A stretch of 15,278 bases of DNA from Mansonella perstans (Eukaryota > Nematoda > Chromadorea > Rhabditida > Onchocercidae). A program made the translations under genes and the position numbers. Below the pieces are notes generated by a model. The model saw only the letters and a program-made list of their open reading frames with translations, was not told where the DNA came from and made no database searches. Shown piece after piece: positions 9,129-15,278 of the stretch. The stretch's first letter is position 1. Each line of letters starts with the position of its first letter. The stretch spans positions 1-15,278 of the forward strand of contig JBAMDO010000471.1 in assembly GCA_037074765.1 (NCBI GenBank). The letters are read 5' to 3'.

Positions 9129-10057
9129 TGATAATTAACGGAGATTTTAGGACAGGAGATGATGTATGCTGCAAAATCGGAAGTATGAATTTATGGAAAA
9201 TGATTTTTTTTTTAAGAGAAAAATCAGTGGGTTCTGTTCCGTCATACATTTTTGGAAAACCATAATGAATATGGTGATTTACTGCAGAAAGTGATACTCC
9301 ATTGCAAAAACAGAAAGGACTTGCCATGTGAATAGATGTGAAATTTAAAATTATTGTCGTTATTTGATTTTGTGTTAATTCCTGTACTTTGCTGGACGTA
9401 GTATATGTAGTCGATGGTTCTTGGTTCGTCCAAATGTCTGGAATAACTAAATATTGAGCTCTTTTCAGATGCTTGGTTTGTCCCAAGTCCGGTATAGCCG
9501 AGTGTCAGGCCATTTCCAACTGCTGACCATGTAATCATGGTTTGCCAACTCGGATTGTTTTACGTCACAAAAGTAGTACTAAAAGAGGGAGAGATGTGAG
9601 GGCAGGATTTGTTGATAATAATTTCTCTTTAAACTTAATAGTTGGATGTGAACATTTGCTAGTATAAGTAAGGGAGTATAAAGTAAGGTATCGATTTACT
9701 ATTGAGTGAGAGAGACAAATAATAGAAGATTCATTGGGATGAATTTTAAAAAGAATTGGAGATGGAAGCAATTTATTGTTATTTTAAAAAATAACTTTCA
9801 TTAATTAGATTTTTTTATGATGCTGAATAAAAGATTGAATAAAATTGTTCTGTGAAGAAGTGTTAATAATTAATTTCAAACTGCACAGTAGATTGAATTT
9901 AAATTTTGATTGTATAGTAAATAATCAGACAGGGAATGAGATCGAAAGATACTAGTGCTGATGTTGTCTTGCATTTCATGGGAGACTGGATTTGTTTAAT
10001 TCGTAAAATTCTTTGTGCAATTACCTGTATCGATTAGGCAGTAATAATCGGCATGAT
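9129..10057. other. Intergenic stretch with an unexplained GC-richer island
   Basis: From about 9230 to 9550 the base composition is less A/T-rich than its flanks. The minus strand is open in two overlapping frames, of 125 and 98 codons. Neither has a recognisable domain, signal peptide or membrane segment, and no clear splice partners were found. It may be an old exon, a transposon remnant or a conserved non-coding element. The remainder of the interval shows nothing recognisable. Confidence 0.35.
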
Positions 10058-10212
10058 CTTTGACCGCTAAAACTATAGGATATATCTATCCTGAATATTT
10101 GAGTTTTGATCTATGACCTACTAGTACTTCTGACCTGCTAATATAACTATCTGGAATATGTGTTTCGATCTATGGCCTACTAATACTACTTCTGACCTGT
10201 TAATATAACTAT
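10058..10212 (+). repeat. Approximately 62-bp tandem repeat, two full and two partial copies
   Basis: Two near-copies run at 10082-10140 and 10141-10202. They share GATCTATG.CCTACTA and ACTTCTGACCTG blocks. A partial unit precedes them (from about 10058, TTTGACCGCTAAAACTAT) and the start of another follows (to about 10212). Copy 2 has three extra bases. No coding function is seen. Confidence 0.7.
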
Positions 10213-10394
10213 TAAATAAAATTAATTTGATTACGCAACTGTTGAAGCATAGGACATATCAAAATTTTTTCATCAATTGAATAATTATAGAGTTGGGTGA
10301 ATTGGTGATTAATTACCGCTCGATGGTTCACCGTAAGTTGCAATGCAATGTCCCGCACATCATGATACCTTATGGAATAGCAGCATATTTGACC

Positions 10395-10576
10395 TTAGCA
10401 GATGTCTTACTGAATGAAAGCAGGTCAAATATGAGTTTAGCAAATGCCTTATTGAATGGCACAAATGCGAGCTTAGCAAATGCCTTATTGAATGGCAATA
10501 GGTCAAATGCGAGCTTAGCAAATGCCTTATTGAATGGCAGTAGGTCAAATATAAGCCTGGCGGATTTTTATTGAAT
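10395..10576 (+). repeat. 42-bp minisatellite, open in frame on both strands
   Basis: The units lie at 10395-10436 (42 bp), 10437-10472 (36 bp), 10473-10514 (42 bp) and 10515-10556 (42 bp), plus a partial unit to about 10576. The unit length is a multiple of three and the short unit lacks exactly six bases, so the plus frame stays open. It reads LANALLNG.RSNAS-type 14-residue repeats, rich in N-x-S/T motifs. The open frame has an ATG at 10323 and ends with TGA at 10574. The minus strand is also open because of the unit length. It is either a non-coding minisatellite or an exon of an unrecognised repeat protein; no signal peptide or splice partner was found. Confidence 0.8.
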
Positions 10577-11005
10577 TCATTAAATATTTTATTACTCTTC
10601 TAATATAGTTACTAACAATCAGTTAGCAATCATTTTTTCATCTTTAGGTTATTTATGATATTTTAATAACTAAAATATTATGTTAATTGTATCAATATAT
10701 TTTTCATTCAGCAACATTTCACTTAATTTAAAAATTATACATGAAAAAAATCTTTTGCTTACTTCTCATCTACTGTAATTATCACTTAATCAGTAAGTTT
10801 CACGTACATTAGAAGCTGAAAGCCAAACGTATTAAATGTTTAATTTTCAATGAAAGAAGTACTGAAAAAATCAAATTAAAATTTTTACTGAATTAAAACA
10901 ATTTATAAGATGAAATGATTGATTAAAACAATTTATAGAATGAAAAATTATCATATAGTGAATAACAGTATGATTAACAACATGGATATATTTCCGATAT
11001 TCGTT
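10577..11005. other. A+T-rich intergenic or 3' flank of the cyclophilin exon
   Basis: A 30-bp direct duplication lies at 10892-10921 and 10922-10950 (ATTAAAACAATTTATA, then a GA-rich end). No clear AATAAA on the minus strand follows the cyclophilin stop within about 150 bases. Nothing else is recognisable. Confidence 0.5.
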
Positions 11006-11197
<192 letters not shown>

Positions 11198-11408
11198 TTA
11201 TATTTGATGCGGCTGCATATCCTAAATAATTTATATTCATTTAAATGACTACCTATCAAATTCAAATGAATAAGTCTTGAGTAGGAAAAAAGATGAAAAA
11301 TTTTTAACAAGAAAAGATAATCATTTCGCAAATATGCAATAATTGTTCAAAGATAATTTTCGTAAAAAAATGAAATCTTCTCAAAATAAAAAAATGAGAT
11401 ATTATGTG

Positions 11409-11589
11409 TAATTTATGGGTATAATTAAAACTGTCAACGAGTTCATTTTAATGTCCAATCTATTGTGAATGAAAAATGACTTCTGAGTTTTGAAATTTTT
11501 CTTATAATTAAATAATAGAAATCTTATCAAATTCATTAACTGTTCAGAAAATTTTTAGATTAATTATTTAGAGAATTTTCACATAAATT
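11409..11589 (+). repeat. Left inverted-repeat arm
   Basis: This pairs with 12666-12846. The longest perfect stretch is in the outer third (ATAATTAAAACTGTCAACGA and onward). Differences cluster around 11463-11490. Confidence 0.9.
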
Positions 11590-11607
11590 CTGAAACAAGA
11601 TGTTGAT

Positions 11608-11757
11608 CACATTCTGGTTTCCTAAAGAACAAGTAATCAGAAAAATTACAATGACAAAAATAAAAGAATTGAACTTACATTACATTGAGAAAAATCAGTC
11701 ATATCGTTTCATAGATGAAAAGCACATTCTGGTTGCCTAAAGAAGATCCGAAGTAAC
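11608..11757 (+). repeat. Direct repeat pair inside the inverted-repeat element
   Basis: CACATTCTGGTT.CCTAAAGAA occurs at 11608 and again at 11723, each followed by an AAGTAA word. The copies are about 35 bases long and diverged. The pair lies upstream of the BEL/Pao relic and could be a remnant of that element's own internal or terminal repeat, but this is uncertain. Confidence 0.5.
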
Positions 11758-11841
11758 GATAATGAATAAGAGAAATTTATTCCTCACGGGCTAAATACTC
11801 GAGATAGCATGTTAAATTTTAGCCAAACACATTCAAAATCC

Positions 11842-12191
11842 TAGATACCTCTTGGGAGGAGAACTGAATATTTAACAGGTCTCAGAGAATGAATTCAAAG
11901 AGAATATATTTCACCTAAAAGCGTGAAGGAAAGAACTCGTAAGTGAGAATTAGTGCAATTCCACGCGATGGACGAAAGTTAGTTAAGATTAAGGAAATTA
12001 AAATGAAGAAAGATAATGAAATAAGAAGAGTCCAGGTAGAAACACTCCTCGGAAAACTTCGACTGACTATAAATCCTCTCGAAGTTGATGATGAAGAGAA
12101 TCCTTTTAATGTCAATGATAAAGAAGATATGAATATTCAGCAAGCTAGCAGAAATTGGAGAAATTTTGAAGATCCTATTGCTACGAACTAG
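11842..12191 (+). pseudogene. BEL/Pao retrotransposon relic (C-terminal end of the polyprotein)
   Basis: From 11854, one frame resembles the segment just after the integrase core of BEL/Pao polyproteins (TEYLTGLRE and onward), interrupted by stop codons at 11890 and 11938. At about 11945 the reading shifts by one base. An open frame then runs to TAG at 12189, passing through IPRDGRKLVKIKEI and ending NPLEVDDEEN in its conserved part. That matches the C-terminal domain typical of this retroelement family. Reverse transcriptase, protease and the integrase catalytic residues are absent, and no long terminal repeat was identified. The element is dead. The family assignment rests on pattern recognition of this short C-terminal domain. 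Confidence 0.68.
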
Positions 12192-12665
12192 AATTGCTTT
12201 TAACCCTTCTACAGTTACCATGATATTGGCACAAAGGTGGCAAAGGCAATTGCCAGTGGAAATCTGGAATGCCATTCGATAATGTGAAAGAGTGAGTTGA
12301 GAAGAAATCACGACGTTGTAAAAATTTTCAAATTGGTGAGAATCTTATTCTTTGATGGAAATTCTCGGTTCTGTTTATTCGGAGAATTTTTTTTAAAAGT
12401 TTTTTCTGAAATGCTCTGAAAATTGTCCATTTTCCTTCGCAGCATTTATACTTTATCTAATAATTCAATGTAGACTGTTTCGAGTGCAAACAGCAGGTGT
12501 TTTTGTACTTGTCTAAGTAGATTTGTCTACTGCACCGTACTTATGTGTTATTAAAATGAAAATGTGCGGTGATATCAGTTCTTTCATGTTTTTTAAAGTT
12601 CATTACGGAAATATTCTCTGAGATATTTTAGCTATAGTTTATTTCCTTTTTAGTTTTTGTTTAAA
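12192..12665 (+). other. Interior of the inverted-repeat element after the relic
   Basis: There is no open frame of note. A six-base perfect hairpin (AGTAGA, four bases, TCTACT) lies at about 12517-12532. Part of this stretch may be retroelement 3' sequence or a decayed long terminal repeat, but no second copy was found to prove it. Confidence 0.3.
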
Positions 12666-12846
12666 AATTTATGTGAAAATTCTCTAAATAATTAATCTAA
12701 AAATTTCCTGAACAGTTAATGAGTCTGATAAGATTTCTACTATTTAATTATAAGAGAAATTTCAAAACTTAGAAATCATTTCTCACTGACGATAGATTGG
12801 ACATTAAAATGAACTCGTTGACAGTTTTAATTATATCCGTAAATTA
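12666..12846 (-). repeat. Right inverted-repeat arm
   Basis: This is the reverse complement of 11409-11589 at about 93% identity, with both arms the same length. The high identity suggests a fairly recent origin or continued gene conversion, in contrast to the heavily decayed relic between the arms. Confidence 0.9.
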
Positions 12847-13428
12847 GATTTTACTTTTCCACGTGGTTTATTTTGAATTTTTAAACTTTTAAGTTTTTGC
12901 AGATTTTTGATAAATCCTTTATCTGATAGTTTCTAGAAATATTGAGAGATGAAGTAATGAAGATGCATGTAATTTTCACTTAGCTTATAGTTAACTGATC
13001 ATAATTACAGTTCATTTCAAATCTATACCTAAGCCTAAGCTTAATCTTTAGATAATATATAAATCATCAGCCCGCGAAATTTTTTCCTCGCTTGCAAGAT
13101 ACCGATTTTATTCAGTATGGAAAAAGTTGAAACTTAAAAGATATTCAATTTTCGATAACGAATGAATCAAAATATTCGAAACAAACCAGTAATGTACGCT
13201 AACTGCAGCTATCAAAAAATATTGAAATTATGAAAATTTTTAGAGATTTTTCCATGAGCTTGGGCTTTTTAATTCTTCTTTTATCTTAAAGGCTGCTAAT
13301 TTTGAAGTCTTAATGATATCTAAAAAGGATAAAACTAATAATCGGAAGAAATTCTTTTAGTTTGCTTGGAATTACAATTTTTTTTTAAATAGGATCTTTT
13401 TAAAATACTTTTTATTTTAAAACAAATT
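12847..13428. other. A+T-rich intergenic sequence, no gene seen
   Basis: Both strands were read for cyclophilin exons and for a minus-strand collagen body downstream of the promoter relic at 13429-13678. Neither was found. Confidence 0.45.
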
Positions 13429-13678
13429 CGTGAAAAAAAATTTTAAGTTTCAGATTGAAATTTTGAAGAAGCAAATTTGAAAGTGAAATAGTTCATTCGC
13501 ATTGGCAAGAGAGATATCTGATATGAATCTTTCCGGGATTCATAAAACAAAGGAACGTTTCGTTGTGAAATTACTGCAAGGAATGCAGCAAAATACAACA
13601 TTAAATGGTTGATAAAGAATCCGAAAGATAAATGAACAGGTTTTAAATCTTTGAGAAACAGAAGTGATTTGGAAATCT
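13429..13678 (-). promoter_or_regulatory. Collagen-like promoter relic, copy D, inverted
   Basis: Read on the minus strand, this aligns with 14250-14556. Shared blocks are AAATCACTTCTGTTT, AAACCTGTT, TTCGGATTCTTTATCAA, TTATGAAT, AAGATTCATATCAGATAT and AATTTCAATCTGAA. The TATA box of the live copy (CCAGTATAAATGA) is changed to CCAATGCGAATGA, so this copy is probably dead. The live copy has a net gain of nearly 60 bases relative to this one. No signal peptide or glycine-repeat body follows on the minus strand. Confidence 0.72.
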
Positions 13679-13785
13679 GGCAGATATCATTTATCCTCTG
13701 GTTAATTGTTTATTACTCTAACTAAACATTAGTTCGACTTTTTGGATATGCTGGAACAGTACATTGTGGCATAAACGTACAAAGA

Positions 13786-13842
13786 TTTTTGCGACACTGA
13801 ACGAAAGCCAAGGAATCAGTTTTTTGCTCAGTGTTGCAAAAA
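13786..13842 (+). repeat. 15-bp stem hairpin between the two head-to-head promoter copies
   Basis: TTTTTGCGACACTGA (13786-13800) pairs with TCAGTGTTGCAAAAA (13828-13842) with a single G-U type mismatch and a 27-base loop. It could be a cruciform or an RNA hairpin, or a relic of a short inverted-repeat element. Function is unknown. Confidence 0.5.
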
Positions 13843-14190
13843 TTTTTGCTGCGATAAAAAAATTTTCGAAATTAGAAACTTAAAACTTTTTGAAAAAAAT
13901 CTAAATTATAAAACATAATCGATATTACTAAAAAGGATAGCCCTGAACGATTTCGGTTCTTGAAAAATCTTTCTTCTTCCATCAAATTGCTCCGCAAATT
14001 TTCGATTGACATTATTACTTAATGATTCAGTGCTTCTGATTATGATAACCATCATGATTTGATCTTCCGGGAGAACAGCATTTCTCCGCTCAGAAATGAG
14101 GGATAATTCAATTTCACAGTATTGCATAAACTCATATTACAATAAATTATTTTGCTCATTCACATGGTTAAAATTGAAAAATTAAAAGAA

Positions 14191-14214
14191 TTCTGGAAAT
14201 TCTGGAAATTTCTG
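14191..14214 (+). promoter_or_regulatory. Tandem TTCTGGAA motifs upstream of the collagen-like gene
   Basis: TTCTGGAA is repeated twice in tandem and followed by ATTTCTG. Each copy is a head-to-head TTC-nn-GAA half-site pair like a heat-shock element, but the spacing between pairs is one base rather than two. It lies about 290 bp upstream of the TATA box. A regulatory role is conjecture. Confidence 0.25.
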
Positions 14215-14249
14215 AGGAATAAATCATTGGAAAACAACAGACATCATTC

Positions 14250-14556
14250 AGATTTCTAAATCACTTCTGTTTTCACAAAACCTGTTTTTCCGTCTATCGT
14301 TCGGATTCTTTATCAATTGTTATCTTCTATTACTCAATCTAATCTTCTATCCATCCGCCTATCCGTTCAGCTTCCATAAATATCGCCAATAATTTTGTTG
14401 CATTTGTTAAAGTTATTACGAGAGCAAATGTTTCTTTGTCATATGAATTTCAGTAAGATTCATATCAGATATTCCTCCTTCCAGTATAAATGAGAGATTT
14501 TTCTTTCGAAATTCAGTCTGCTGAATTTCAATTTGAATTTTGAAGTCTTTTTCACA
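14250..14556 (+). promoter_or_regulatory. Promoter and 5' region of the collagen-like gene, copy C
   Basis: A TATA box (TATAAA at 14485-14490) is embedded in blocks shared with the relics at 786-960, 1812-1930 and (minus) 13429-13678. Preservation of the TATAAA and flanking words in the copy attached to an open coding sequence supports this as the active promoter. Transcription would start about 30 bases further on, at about 14515. Confidence 0.6.
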
Positions 14557-14751
14557 TATCCGATGACAACAATTTTTCGGCTGGAATCTCTGCAGCCAGT
14601 TGTGGATTTAAGGACTCTCTCATCGTGTTGGAAAATAAAATCTCAAAAAATCTCTTTGTCTGTTGCGCTTTTTCCTCTTGCAAAGTATCAAAAGGTCAAA
14701 AATTTAAAGATTTGAAATAAAATTTGGAAATTTCCAATCATTATGTATGCA

Positions 14752-14762
14752 ACAAATTTCAG
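14752..14762 (+). promoter_or_regulatory. 5' UTR intron or trans-splice acceptor of the collagen-like gene
   Basis: ACAAATTTCAG ends at 14762, 12 bases before the start codon. The same acceptor and spacing is kept in the relic (ending at 1142, 13 bases before its ATG). It is either the 3' end of a 5' UTR intron or a spliced-leader acceptor; the sequence does not decide. Confidence 0.55.
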
Positions 14763-14774
14763 GTTTTGGTGCCA

Positions 14775-15156
14775 ATGCATTTTTTCTCTACTTTATTATT
14801 GATTATCTACATTTTTGTGGTTCAAGTAAGTTTCCCGGTGAATTGTTTTGAGAGGGAAGATTACGTTTCATTACAACCTGCAAATTACTATCCATATATG
14901 AATGTTGTTTCAGGCATGCACTTCGAGTGGGTTGTCTGGGTCAGAAGGATCATCAGCGAAAGATGGACGTGATGGACCTCGTGGAGACCCAGGACCGAAA
15001 GGCCCAAATGGTCCAAAAGGACAACAAGGATTGCGGGGACCACAGGGAGTACAAGGTCCTTTGGGTGACAAGGGACCAGTAGGACCGCCAGGACTGAAAG
15101 GTGAGAGAGGACCGCAAGGACCAATAGGAAATCCCGGAGGACCCGGAGGAAGATAG
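14775..15156 (+). CDS. Small secreted collagen-like protein
   Basis: Two coding exons, 14775-14825 and 14914-15156, flank an 88-bp intron (donor CAA|GTAAGT, acceptor GTTTCAG|GCA), phase 0 at both ends. The product is about 97 residues. Residues 1-17 ([17 protein letters not shown]) form a signal peptide. The mature N-terminus would be near ACTSSGLSG, with a single Cys at position 19. From about residue 33, 21 uninterrupted Gly-X-Y triplets run to the end, with several GPx and some Gly-Pro-Pro. It lacks the long N-terminal domain and Cys clusters of typical nematode cuticle collagens and any globular C-terminal domain. It is better described as a minimal collagen-like secreted protein that could trimerise. 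The stop at 15154 falls directly after the last triplet. One frame over, the reading continues as [15 protein letters not shown] and stops, so a one-base error may hide a short C-terminal tail. Dead relatives lie at 1141-1545 and probably 2030-2193. Confidence 0.75.
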
Positions 15157-15278
15157 GCAGCAGCAGAACTGGCAAGTAGTGGAATTTATCGATGATAGTT
15201 AAGCATCTTCATTGATATTTGTTTTGGTCTTATTTTGGTTTTTTTGATTTTCATAATATATCCCAGAATTATTCTTAC
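15157..15278 (+). other. Downstream flank of the collagen-like gene
   Basis: This contains the alternative-frame tail, read from 15155 to a TAA at 15200, and then T-rich sequence. No AATAAA is visible before the window ends. It is presumably 3' UTR. Confidence 0.4.

Larger units (their letters stand above)
11409..12846. mobile_element. 1.4-kb element bounded by 181-bp inverted repeats, enclosing a BEL/Pao relic
   Basis: The two arms (11409-11589 and 12666-12846) are reverse complements of equal length, with about 13 mismatches and no gaps by eye. The match starts at TAATTTA and stops at TTCACATAAATT, with little similarity beyond. The 1.08-kb interior contains part of a BEL/Pao polyprotein but no transposase that could be recognised. 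It may be a non-autonomous inverted-repeat (foldback or MITE-like) DNA element that received a retroelement, or a segmental inverted duplication around the relic. No clear target-site duplication was found beside the arms, so the class is undecided. It lies within the possible long intron of the cyclophilin gene. Confidence 0.65.

Noticed and set aside
9109..9771. Three minus-strand frames of 68-125 codons
   Set aside because: No family resemblance was seen and two of them overlap in different frames. Retained only as a composition anomaly.
11943..12191. 82-codon frame considered as an independent host gene
   Set aside because: Its content matches the C-terminal domain of BEL/Pao polyproteins, and similarity continues upstream in another frame with stops, so it is a retroelement relic.
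13906..14127. 73-codon minus-strand frame between the divergent promoter copies
   Set aside because: It has no recognisable domain, signal peptide or splice partner. It is short and unsupported, though not excluded as an old fragment.

Overview
The window is about 70% A+T by eye. It has short introns with nematode-type acceptors (TTTCAG), a secreted collagen-like gene, a gene resembling the nematode zinc-finger gene mep-1, a cyclophilin exon close to nematode cyclophilins, and a BEL/Pao retroelement relic. Together these suggest a nematode nuclear genome, probably a filarial-type parasite. The species call is inference.

Layout. (1) 1-2200 is a decayed zone. It holds a dead copy of the collagen-like gene at the right edge of the window (promoter 786-960, body 1141-1545), a second promoter relic (1812-1930), and a minus-strand ghost of Gly-X-Y repeats (2030-2122). 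(2) 2200-3900 is A+T-rich and gene-free. It has a 30-bp tandem repeat and a GC-richer patch (3181-3330) that may belong to the next gene's promoter. (3) 3910-8396 (+) is a 12-exon gene for a protein of about 622 residues with eight zinc fingers, best matched to MEP-1. Eleven exons join without conflict. The last two joins each need one extra base in a short homopolymer run, so the C-terminus is frameshifted as sequenced. (4) 8400-11000 has no recognised gene but carries 62-bp, 42-bp and 30-bp tandem repeats. (5) 11006-11138 (-) is the final exon of a cyclophilin. No upstream exon could be found up to 15278. (6) 11409-12846 is bounded by 181-bp inverted repeats about 93% identical and contains the C-terminal end of a BEL/Pao polyprotein. 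(7) 13429-13678 (-) is a fourth promoter copy, head-to-head with the intact one at 14250-14556. (8) 14775-15156 (+) is the intact small secreted collagen-like gene.

The most notable signal is a small, previously hidden family of collagen-like loci. One copy looks live, and at least three relics lie on both strands. They are recognisable by a shared TATA-containing promoter, a 5' acceptor and start region, and eroded glycine periodicity. The second signal is the inverted-repeat element enclosing a retroelement relic beside an orphan cyclophilin exon. The third is the pair of single-base losses at the end of the mep-1-like gene, which bear on assembly quality or on gene function.
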